64,000 nucleotides of DNA from Casuarius casuarius (Eukaryota > Chordata > Aves > Casuariiformes > Casuariidae), in the NCBI GenBank assembly GCA_003342895.1, contig PTFA01000042.1, positions 2,844,716 to 2,908,715 of the forward strand. Reading direction: 5' to 3'. Positions within the stretch are counted from its first letter, which is position 1. The number at the start of each line of letters is the position of its first letter. The position numbers were made by a program, and so were the translations under genes. Of the stretch, positions 37,321 to 48,319 are shown piece after piece. The notes beneath the pieces are model-generated. The model was not told the origin of the DNA. It did not search any database and saw nothing but the letters and a program-made list of their open reading frames with translations.

Positions 37321-37794
37321 GAGCAGGACTCTGGCCCAGAGAAGCAGGAAAAGGAGGTGGACTCCTTTCGAGACGGTCAGCATGCATGCTGGGGGCAGGA
37401 GTAGGAGTCAAAAATAGGTTGTCAAACTGGAGAAGTGCCCATGTATGCACACACAAATCCTCCAATACACAAAAAGTTTCTCCAGACATATCGCCATTCA
37501 TAAACATATGCAGAGTGCTCTGCCCTGGCACAGGAACCATCACCGGCAAATGTGCAGGCTATGGAGCTGCTCTGAGAGGAGGGATCTGGGCACCAAGGAT
37601 CACAAAGCACAATTAAGTTAGCAGTACCAAGCTGTGAAAAAGGCAGATGTTCTACTGGGAGGTATGAACTGAAGCAAAGCCTCTAAAACATCCACTTGCG
37701 CTGGTAAGCTTGTCCATATTCCTGTTGAGTACAATATGTGGAGGACGAGGTGGAGTTACCGGAGTCCCTGGCACCTCTGAGGAAAGAGTGAAAG
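37321..37794. other. Non-coding DNA between two mobile-element remnants
   Basis: No gene is recognised. A minus-strand frame of 141 codons (37124-37549) and a plus frame of 113 codons overlap here and run partly into the LTR-like segment. Neither resembles a retroviral or host protein. The first 60 bases are purine-rich. Confidence 0.5.
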
Positions 37795-38140
37795 GTTGGG
37801 GGTTGTTCAGACTAGAGAACGCTAGATGGAGAGATTATTGCCATCTATTATGAAAAAGGATGCTGCAAAGGAATGAAAAAATTCTGTTCAAGCTTGGATA
37901 GTAGAAATAGAAGAGGGGAGCTGTAATTGCAGAACAGCAGGCTTAGGCTAGGCATAGACAGGTTTTTGCAAATACCAAGAACAATGCACCATTAAGAGGG
38001 ATTATCTGAGAGTGGCTGGATTCCTGTCTCTGGAGGCTTTTAAGAACAGGTTGGAGAAGTATCTGTCAAGAGTAACACAAGTCTTAGAGGTAGGCATCAC
38101 TCCTAGTCCCTTCCAGCCTGTTTTTCTACAATTCTAGGAC
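37795..38140 (+). mobile_element. CR1 LINE 3' end
   Basis: GTTGGGGGTTGTTCAGACTA followed by GAGAACGCTAGATGGAGAGA and TTATTGCCATCTATTATG matches the CR1 phrase 'GGGGTTGTTTAGCCTGGAGAAGAGGAGGCT...GAGACCTTATTGCTCTCTAC'. Later come CTGTCTCTGGAGGCTTTTAA and GAACAGGTTGGAGAAGTATC, then GGTAGGCATCACTCCTAGTC, CCTTCCAGCCTG and finally TTCTACAATTCTAGGA. This is the order of the CR1 3' UTR ('TGGAGGTTTTTAAGAACAGGTTGGACAAACACCTGTC...CCTTCCAGCCCTACATTTCTATGATTCTATGA'). The orientation is plus. The end repeats (ATTCTATG) survive as about one and a half decayed copies. The copy is old and appears shortened in its middle. Confidence 0.85.
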
Positions 38141-41100
38141 ACTGGTGAAGCACCGCTTTTGAAAACTCGACCCTTGGGCTAAGATTTACGGGTTGCATCT
38201 CCAGCAAACACGGCGGGAATCCAACTTCTGACATGCACAGTGTGTATACTACTACTGTAGCTCTGGATAGCAGTAGACATTCAGGTCTCTTTTTACTATG
38301 CATGTCTGAAACAGTCACTGGAAACTGCTCTTTACAAAGTTCTGGTGAAGAGGCCAGCCAATGCATAATTCTGGAGTATGCCACTCTCAGAAAGAGAGAA
38401 GGCATGAACAGCCAAAGGAGAAAATCAGCAGGAAAAGAGCTTTCAGAATTCATCAATCTGTCTACAAGTTAAATAACGCTTTTCATCGTTTCTACATTGT
38501 ACTTTATTCTCCCTCATCTTTGCTATCAATTCAGAATTCTTTTTCTCTACAGTAAACTCCCAAGTGGCTAAAATCACCTATTACCTTGACGAGCCTTCAT
38601 GAATCTAAAAACATCACAAAACTATGTAGGCTGTGCAGACAGGGAGAGGCTTGTGCAAATGGCAAATGTAGTGTGTGTCAAAAACAGAAAAAGGTTTTGA
38701 ATGGAAAATACAAAAAACAAAACTGCACCATGTTGCTAACTGGTGTCCTCCAAATGCCGATGTACATATTGTCCTTGTGGTGAAGGGTAGGTAATTGGTG
38801 AAGTATGTTAAAATATGTCTGTGTCTTTCTTTGTAAATAAATTGTTTGGAGTTCTCAGATTTCTAGCTAAATGGTGATGAAGTTTATCAGGGCTAACAGA
38901 CAGTGTTGGTTCAAAATAGGATCTTGCAATTATCACTCAATTACAGTCATTCAAAATCAGACAACGAGGCACCATTGGCACAGCCCCAGGAAAACATTCT
39001 GTACAGAGATACTAATCAAGATGCTGCTCCTAACAGCTAACACGAAATTCATTTTAAAACGTTGTGCACCGAGCAGTTTGATGTTGTCGGATCAATTTGC
39101 CACTTTGATTTTGCAGAGTCCCTGTGAATAAAGTGTAAGCTAAGGTTCTGATTCATTCCAACTATTCCATTATTTACTAGTATATCAGAAGATTTTGCAG
39201 CTGATCTTTTGTGGGGGACTTAAAGCATGTTCTTCAAATGAGAGAAAGAGAGCATCAAGCACGCTGCAGAAAGGCAGTAACAGCACACCAGTCATCCATG
39301 TTGGCTCCTCAGTGCTTTGCCTCAGAGATTTTCACAATTCAGAAAACCATGGTTCTGGGCATGGGCTGGCTGGACCTTTGAATGGAAAATGCAGTCATTT
39401 TCTAAACAGCTGGGACTTCTTCCACCAGCACTGCCTGAGAGCATTTTACATTGGGAGTCTAAAGGAAGATATGGTAATGAAAGTGAAGTGGGAGACATGA
39501 GATGACTCATGAGATGAGATGAAAGTGTAGCTGTGCAAGTCAGACAAATTCTTCTCTGTTTAGGGGGGGTTCAGAGGGGACTCACTTCAGACCAGCAAAG
39601 CACTTCAGCAGGTGTATGACTTCAAGCAAGTTGTCATATAAAGTGTGATGATATTGACTACTGCATTAGCTTGAAGCTGTAAGTGCCAGGCAAATGGAAG
39701 GATGTGGCATTGCTGCCCTAGGAATATTTCACAGAGGAAAGAAGAAAGAAACTGCCATTAATTTTCTTATGATCTTGCAAATGCAGAGAAGGACACCATA
39801 TCTTCACATGAAGATCAGATCAGTGGAAACTGAACCAACAGTGGAAAACTCTTCTACAGAACTTCCTGCATCTGAATTTGCTCATCTAGAAACACCATAT
39901 TTCATTTCTTGGAAGGACCCAGCATAGTCACAGAAATGCATTCCTCTTTAGTAGTCTACACAATACCTAAATTCACATGCATAGTTAAAGAGGTTTTCAG
40001 ACAGACAGTTTGTTTCTTTGTATTTCACCAGGCTTTAGAGAATTGGAGTGTTAAACAGCCAAACTGTAATACAATTACAAGATAACAAAACAAGACTAAG
40101 AAAATATTTTAATGTGGTAATACTCAAAAGGTAAAACAACTCAGTTCAAAGAAGTAGTCCCTAGATTCTTATCTGATATGTCTGAGGTCTGTCTTTCAGA
40201 TGAAAACAGAGATTCCAGCCATGCCTAGAGAAACATCTATTCAAAACAAGTTGTGTTTACCAAACTTTTTTACAATAAGCACTGTCATCACTCTTTTGAT
40301 GAACTCCAGCAGTAGCAATGTGAACTTGTTTCTGATGCTTTCCAGCACTGCTCTGTAAAATCCACAGCCCACTGACTGTTGGAGAAGTTCATACACGACA
40401 GCTGTCAGAAAGTTGCTGGATGTTTGTCAGATAACTGAATGAATGATCTAATGCTACTGGAGGATACAAAAGTCAGGCCTCCCTGAAGCTTGTTTCCTTC
40501 TTGATATTCCAGGTGATGGGCTGGGTATTTAGAAAAGATCTTTCTCAATTCTCCACAAGCCTATTACCATCCAGCTTGCACTTCTGCCTTGTCCTAGCAT
40601 CCTATTATGAATGTGAGTCATCCCATGGCACTGCTACAACTTCTCTTTCCTAGCTGCAGTGAGTATGCAATATCTAGAGGAACAATCCTAATGTTAGATT
40701 TGTAATGCAGACTCTAGGAGGGAAGCTATGGCAGACAGCAAGGGAGTTTCCTCTCTTTTGCTGTCTAACAGAAGTTAGTTCCTCATGCAGTTATTTCCTG
40801 AGAACCAGGCATGGATGTTTGAGGCTATTTGCAGCTACTTCTGCTCAAAGACACAGATGTATATAATGCACTATAAACAAACTGCATCAAGCAAAAACCA
40901 AGCACTCTGTTAATGATTTCTTCCCCAATAGGAGAAGAAATCATGATCACTTTGTGGCTATCATCCACCTGCATTCCTCTCAGAAATGACAGAGGAAGAA
41001 TGTGGTTTGTTTACATTACGTTGCTGATCGTCTACGCCTCTTTTTCAGTATTGTTGCCACCAGTTCTACAGCTTGACTAAACTCTGGACAAGAGCTGAGA

Positions 41101-43289
41101 AAAAAAACTACACCAGTTTAATATAGTCTGACTTTCTTAGCTTTCATATCCTGGCTTGGCCTTTTGTTCAGTTTTCACAAAATCAAGGTGGGGAAGAAAG
41201 TATATTTTCCAGCAGACTAACTCCTCCACTGCCAGCTGCACTGACTTCCTTTGCTGGCTTCTACCTCTCCTTTCTTGTAAGTGAAAATAAAAATTCCCCC
41301 AGCTCCCTGGAGGGAAACTTCAGCCTCAGGTCAACAGGTTTCTCTTCAGGCTGTGGTTCAGATGCATTTCCGGCCTCACTTATCAACAGCTGGAAGAGAA
41401 AAAATTAAAGGAGCTGTGTACAAGGAGTGGGATGAGGAAGAGAGGTGAACACAAAAGAGGGAATGGCTGGGCTCAGGAACAGACCTGGACTCTGCACACA
41501 GCAGAAGAGTTAGTGTATACTGTGTTTTGGGGGGTTTTTTTCTCTTCGAAAGAGGAGAAGAAAAGTGGTGTGAGAGGCTCTGAGTCAGCCAGAGCTCTGG
41601 GATGGCTATGCCTATACCTCCTCTTCATATAGAGCTCCCCCAAAGAAGACTGAAACTACAAAACTACAAAAAGGAGAGGTTATGAATTAGGAAACATATC
41701 TTTGTAAATAGAGAAAATATAGTGACCATGCAAGAACTTAAAGATGTTTATACCCATCTCTCCCGCTCTGCCTGTCGTGTCCTTGTGAATGAGTTTTTGC
41801 TTTTAAAGTCACACCAGTCAACTTAATGACTCTGCAGCAACTGTTACACAGTCATTTCTGGTCCCTAGGAAATCTTCTTCTTTCTGTCCCTTTTGAGGCC
41901 TAGCCAGGTGTTTGCTTCTTGCTCCTCTCTGCAGTCTGTCAGTCTCTTTTACCTTGAGCAAGTGGCTCACTGCACTTTCCGGTGACCCTAATTCTCTCAC
42001 CTGCCGTCCCCTGTCCTGGGGAACCACTGTCCCCCTCTCTTTCTGCCTGACCCATTCACCTGAGAACATCCCTATCCCACAGATACCATCTGTCCTGCAA
42101 AGGAAAGACAACAGGAAAGAGGGAGAGAGAAAACATTGTCACAGAAAGAAGAAAATATACTTGTATCAAGCTTGAGCTACCGGTAAGGTGGCAGAATGAG
42201 TGCAGGAAAGCAGGACTGGCATGACCTCACTCCTTGACTTACTCTACAGTCAGTACAGCGTTAACTGTTTTCTCCAGACATCTTCTCTGGTCATCAATCA
42301 GTCCCCTCCAGCAAGATGTTCTAGTTTGCCTGACGACATTTAGGTAAGAGGAAGATGAAAACAAAAGAGGAAAGCAGTGTCAGAAGATGGCATTTTTCAT
42401 TGCCTCTTGTTTCTAGAGCCCTAACAGCACCTTTCTGAATTAAATGCAATTCAGAAAGTTGTTTGTCAGTTTTTTCCAGCAGACATTTTAATAATTATAT
42501 TGAATTTATTTTGGAAGTCATCTGCCTTCCTGGAAAACATCTGTATTTATCGGAAAAACAATCTCCCAAAAGTTGAATTCAAAAACTTATTCTTTGTTTG
42601 CTGAAAACTGAAAATGGTTATAATTTTGCAAATATTATTATGTGAGAAATTTCCACAGGAAAAAAAAAATCTTCTGTCTTCAGATGGACACAAATTTATA
42701 CTCAGATGAATCATAAACTGTCACGCTCTGAGGAGACTCAATCCAGAGAGTTCCTTTTCCTGCTAATGTCATGCTTCTGACTTTGTGGTTCACTGCTTGC
42801 ATATGTCCCTGACTGACATCCCCCTTGAAAGTTCAGTGAAATTTCAGAAAAATTTCCCCACCACCATGTGCATGTCACTTGCTTTTTATTGAACTCTCAG
42901 CAAGCTTTTTCACCTTTCATGTAGAAAAAGACATGGTCCCACAGATATTGTTCTGGGCCAAAGAATATATATATATGTGTATATCTATATCATGGAGCAT
43001 TTTTACAGGCCAGCAGGGGAACAGTATCAGGTATGGTTTTCTTATGGAAGTGATCAGTGGCATCCACAAATAATTTGTACTTTGAATGGAATATTCTAAG
43101 TGGAACTGACTCATCTGGTTTGTTTCATTTTAAATTGGTTTTACATGGGTATAGCAAGCTCAACACTAATTTCTCCAAGAAGAGTAAAAATCATGTTCAG
43201 TGGAGGCCCCCTAGGTCCAGAGGCTGGTGCTTTGGAGCTGTGCGTGGAGACAGGGACACTCAATCTTGCCTGCAGCTTCAGTTCAGGTT
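38141..43289. other. Non-coding DNA, no gene recognised
   Basis: No gene or interspersed repeat is recognised; frames are at most 117 codons and lack motifs. A short tandem of ATGAGATG-like units occurs around 39496-39523 and a (TA)n run at about 42964-42976. The remainder shows no structure that I can name. Confidence 0.55.
42964..42991. repeat. Short TA/TG microsatellite
   Basis: A run of alternating T and A with one TGTG interruption, followed by TATATCTATATC. It is too short for strong instability. Confidence 0.8.
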
Positions 43290-43640
43290 GAACGCCCCCT
43301 GTCAAGATGTGAAGCTGGCTATCCCCCTGCGAGGTGCGGCTGCTGTGCTCGGGTTCTCCGCCTGTCATCCCGTCTCCCACCTGGGCTCATTTATTACGAG
43401 AATCTGCAGGTATCAGCCATGGGGAAAGGGGAATCTCGCCGCAACAAACCCGACACATAACGAGGCTCTCAGTGGCTGGGGCTTGTCAGAGGCGTGTGCG
43501 GCTCAGCGTGCTGTGAAAGCCCGCGCCGGGGGCTGGGCACCGGGCACGTCACGGAGGGTCACCCCTGCTGCGCTTCGTCTGGCTTTTGCTGGGGGCCGGT
43601 TGGGGTTTTCTGGCTTTTTTGTTGTTGTTAGTTTGAGGCG
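43290..43640. promoter_or_regulatory. CpG-island-like block
   Basis: I count about 24 CpGs in roughly 350 bases, whereas most of the window has around one per 100. The stretch is also GC-rich, especially 43480-43600. It contains GCACGTCACGG (43545-43555), which includes the CRE half-site TGACG on the minus strand. No TATA box or initiator is clear. In vertebrates such a block usually marks a promoter or an unmethylated regulatory element, and in birds sometimes an exon or a young mobile element. I recognise no mobile-element sequence in it. The longest ORF of the window (43057-43668, plus, 203 codons) crosses it, but its product looks like low-complexity chance coding. Confidence 0.5.
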
Positions 43641-46600
43641 AGGCACGGGTTTGGGTTATTTAGGTTAAATGAGTCTCCAGTGGTCAAGTACTCGCAGCAA
43701 AGGCCAGACCACAAAAATCAGCATGATAGTTATTTACCATAACCATATACAAAACCACAAGCAGCAAAGGTTCCCTCAATACATCAGAGACACTGTACAT
43801 CTCTTCATTAAAGCCTGTCAGTGTTTGCCTTTAAATTGTCAATTTGCCTTTAAATCACAAATAAAACCGGGGAACTCTAAGTCAGCAGAAACAAACCAAA
43901 AGACGAGAATAGTATCTGAGAAAGTAAAGCAAGGTTATGCTTCCCTCTCCCTAAAATCTCTCTTTGCTTTAATTTTGAATTGATTTTACTCCATTCCGGC
44001 ACTGGAGATTAGTGATACACAGCTATAAAATTCTTTTAATCACTCATAAATAAAATATCTGAACTGTTTAAGAGTTATCCACTCCCTTCGACTGTAATGA
44101 ACTTGCCATACATTTTAGTAATCCATTATAATCAATCCAAAGTTCTTCAGCCAAAGGAAGCAGATATCTGGATAGAATTCAGTGCTCTCTGGCAGTGTCA
44201 AGGACAGTGGGAGGCTATTTCATTGTTTTATTCATGTATCTAGTTATACACCCCCTGTAATCAGACACTCAGTGTTTTGGGGTGCTTTTTGAAGGTTTTT
44301 TTTTTCTTAATCTCGAAAAAAAGAAGATACCAAGAAATAAAGTCTGACACCCAAACTTTCAATTTCCTACACAAACAGATTCAAAATGTTGAGGTCTCCC
44401 TTGTTTTTCGGTTTTTTTTTTTCAGTCTTTCTCAACCACAGCCTTTTTCCTTGACCTCTCCCAACCCTCCTCCCAGGCCACTGGCCCAAAATATGTTGTT
44501 CCCAATAATATTTCCTCAGAGTCTCGGAAGTTCGGCACTCTGGTTAGCTCTGTCCAGCTACTGACTCCAGGGCCTACAGCTATAGGCTTTTTCTGGAAAA
44601 AAAAAGAGGGGGAGGAAATGGGGAGACTGAAGAGGGTTAGCATTTCCTACTTACAGGAAACTCCAAAACGAATAAGGCTTGAAAACATCACTGGCTTGGC
44701 AACTGGGACAGCGACTTTTAAAGATACCACATGAGAGTGCTGCCAGAAAGTGGGAAGCTTAGCCCAGTTTGGCCAGGGCTAAGAGACAGCCATCCCTCGA
44801 CCAGTCCTTTTGGGATTCCCTTTGCTCTTTGAACCTTTTCTTTCTTTGTCTTCATGCTGTGACATAAATAAAGTCATCTGACCTTCCATGCAATTATACT
44901 GAAGAGGGATTAATGGGCTTATTTAATGCTCTTTCTCTGAAAGTTTTGTCATTATTGGTTAGTCCATCAATAAGAGGATTTGTAAAAACACAAATGCAAG
45001 TTGGTGCCCAGCTACCCAACCACCTTTGGAAACTTCTCTTTGTGGAACACAAGAGAACATATGTCTCAGTGTTTTAATGTTATAGGTAGCCCTGCTGACA
45101 TTTTTCAGAAAAAATGCAGTTTCAGCTGATTCAAAGCTGTTTGCAAGTGGGAGACAAACTCAGAAAATCATGCCAAACAAATGAAAATGAAGGAAAAATT
45201 CCCAAAAATGTGAATCATGCCGTTTTAAAGCCAAAAATTTTTAGATTTTCAAACTGCATTTGCAAGGATTTTAGGCATCAGACACTCCTCATGGATATAT
45301 GGTGTGGGCTACTAAATTCCAGGCCCTGCTATGAGTCAAGAGAAAAGAGGCATGACAGCTCCACTCCCCTGTGTCTCAGCTGAGTGTCACACCCAGAGGC
45401 CTTTTCATGTTTAAAGAAGGCACTGATTTTTAGGGGATATACCAGCATTTGGTCCCAAATTATGATGTTCTTGGTTTTCTTTATCTCAATTACCAAACAA
45501 ACAAAAATTATCCATTATTTGCCTAGTCTTTATTCTGAGAATGTCCCATTACCTGCATGAAATACACTGAAGTAGCTGTCAAGAAGTGAAAAAGCAGAAA
45601 AGAAATGACAGTTAATGATATATCCAGGGAAAATACTGAGTCCTCAAGGGAACAATGGGAATGGATCAGGCAGGCCCTATCTGTGCGACTCCAGGCAGGT
45701 TAACAGACTCATTTTTCTAGATCCAAAGACAACAAGCAGACTCAAGTGCTAAAAACTCCAACCTCTGAAGGTCAAGGGAAGGAGAGGAGAGGCTGCTGCT
45801 ACTGAATGACAAGCAGGGGAATAGGAAGGCAACTCATATCTCCCAACCCAGAAGTAAGGGATACATCTGGATTTCTGAATTTGCAAGGAAAATATAAAGT
45901 TTAGGTAAGATCAGAGATACATGAACTTCTGCTGTTTTAACTGTTTCCTCTGCATGACTGTATCTTTGGGTGGATGAACAATACAGTGTTTTCATAAAAG
46001 CTGTTCTCAGTCACATCAATCACTGGTTACAGCTGCCTGGAAGTAAGTCTCTTTCGGATGCCGTATACGGTTAAGCTCTATGGTTTTGGCCAGGCTGATA
46101 AATGAGATGAGGGTAGGCCTGTAACCCAGAGATCCACTCTCCTTCTGAGCAAGATGAGGCATACAAAGCCACTCACCAAATATCCAGGTAATAAGGCTGC
46201 ACTGGGATAAAGGATTTTAGAGGGGTGATGCACAGTGTTCACACTGTGCAGCTTTGGCTTTTATATGAAATGAGCAGTGTCCACCTAAAGAGGGACTATG
46301 TCTAGTACTTCCTAAGCAGGTTCTGAAGCAGATGCGATCAGCTAGCAAGGCTGCATTTTTGGTGGCCTGCCTTAATACTACTTAATCTTCAAATTCAGTA
46401 AGATAGACCTCAAGCCCACACAGCCTGCATAGCTCACACTGTCATTCATTGCTTCCTGATTGCAGAGAGTCATGCAGGGTTCTCACTTCCTGCTGCAGAA
46501 GACCACAGATTTTTGTTTCGAATTTAACTCTGATGTCTTCCTTGTCCTTCTCCTTCCCCTAGGACTGCAAATGAGGAAAACCTTCAGTCAGCTATCAGCC

Positions 46601-48266
46601 CCTTCTCTTTTTGTTTCAGTGTGCCATAAATGGAGGGCAGGCTCTGTACAGCAACCCTGAGGAGCTGCTTTCTCTCCTCCTGTTTCAGTAATGGATGGAC
46701 AAGGTTCGTTCCCACTATACACTGAGCAATTCTTGCAAATGGACCTCGCCTAAAACTGATCAGTCTCTCCAGAAGACACTGAGTGATACGCAAGATCGAC
46801 CCCACAGAACAAGCATCCCCAGCCCAGTCAGGAGGAGTCAGTCAACAGCAGAGCACCATTGATTTAAGTCAGACAGCCCCAGCTGAGAATCTGACTCTCC
46901 AATATACCAGATAGAGTAGAGAAATGCATCAGCCCCTGCTCAGACTAGTTCAGATTTCTTCTCAAACCTAATTTTAGATCTACTGTGCTATTATTTATTC
47001 AACAATGTGAATGAGATATAGATTGCCTTCATTGATTGCCGTCTTTCTCTTTTTTGTGTTTCGCCTATTCTTTCTTGAATATCTCACAAGCGTATTACTG
47101 AATTGTGTCAAGACTAAAGGAGAGAAAGAGACTATGTTGACTCAGACATGGAAAAAACCCTTATTTTCTAAACTACATTCATAGTAAATTTCTTCATGTT
47201 AGTCATAAGTCAGAGTTTATAGTTTCCTCTGTGTAAAACTGGTTGCAACTGTGCTGTTGCAATCCACATCACACATTTTTAACAAGAGCAGAAAAATGTG
47301 GCCTGAAACTGATCTTGGATGGTCTTCAGCACATGCTGACATTCCACTGTGTGACAAGATCTTTCTTTCATTTTTACACTGCCATCTATACATCACTTCT
47401 GTCCCCTTTTTATTTCAGTTTTTGCAGTATATCATTAAGCCGGCAATGAAATATGTGATATGCTGTAAATATTTTGTGCTCACTTAAATTACAGGTAATT
47501 AATTAGAGTATAAAATATTAATAGTGTATTAGCCTACCTTTATTAAAGGCAGGAAGACAACTGACAGCTCTTTTCCTTGACCCAGGGGAACAGGTCCTCT
47601 GGTTACAGAATCCCATTTTGACAAAGAAAAGACACTGCTTGAAGAAAATCTGCAGAGAGAAAGGCTGAAGATAAAATAAATGTGATGAATTTTCAATATG
47701 GAAAAGGTCTTTTAAAAAGATCCCATAACCAAGGTTTGTAAAACATCCATATTAGAACAGCACTCTCTGTCTAGAGTGCCCCATGGATGTTTCAGTTCAG
47801 TCTTAAATTCATTTCGGGATGTGACTATATCTATGATTTCTGTTTCTGCTTATTTCCCATTTTCCATCACTGTCACTTGCATACACTCAGTAAACAAGTG
47901 AACAACATGAGAATAGATTATGTTCTTACGTAATATAGGAATAAAAAACAAAGACAGCAGGCCCCACAGAAATCACACATGCTGTGAAAATAAAAGGAGC
48001 CTTTGAAAGACTGGGCAGATTTATGCCTTCGCTTCGTGTGCTAGAGCTTCACACCCTTGGGGCCTCACTTTGCAACTTGCTGAGAACGACTGCAAGATGG
48101 GGGATAAAGCAGCACATAAGCACTCAATGTAATTAGTTTTCCTATTGTACATAGAGGCATAAAAGGTTGATCATAACTGGCTGGGAATTGCACATCACAT
48201 TTAAAGGGAAAGTTTTCTTCTACTCTTCTCACAAAACTGCCACCAAATCCAACATGGACATTTCAT

Positions 48267-48268
<2 letters not shown>
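43641..48268. other. Non-coding DNA, one repeat arm
   Basis: No gene is recognised; frames stay under 105 codons. T-rich runs occur at about 44298-44307 and 44412-44422. A repeat arm at 46858-46905 is listed separately. CTGTGCGACTCCAGGCAGGT at about 45680 recalls the 'CTGTGTGACCTTGGGCAAGT' motif of MIR elements, but nothing around it extends the match. Confidence 0.55.
46858..46905. repeat. Arm of an old palindromic repeat
   Basis: ATTGATTTAAGTCAGACAGC followed by CCCAGCTGAGAATCTGACTC resembles 'CTGATTTACACCAGCTGAGGATCTGGCCC', the opposite arm of the repeat noted at 19507. The arm is decayed and alone. Confidence 0.4.

Positions 48269-48317
<49 letters not shown>
48269..48317. repeat. Pure poly(A) tract, 49 A
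   Basis: Forty-nine A without interruption. The flanks are CATTTCATGC and GATGCATC. No AATAAA and no gene-like retrocopy are seen in the 100 bases upstream. The length in the sample may be affected by sequencing slippage. Confidence 0.9.
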
Positions 48318-48319
<2 letters not shown>

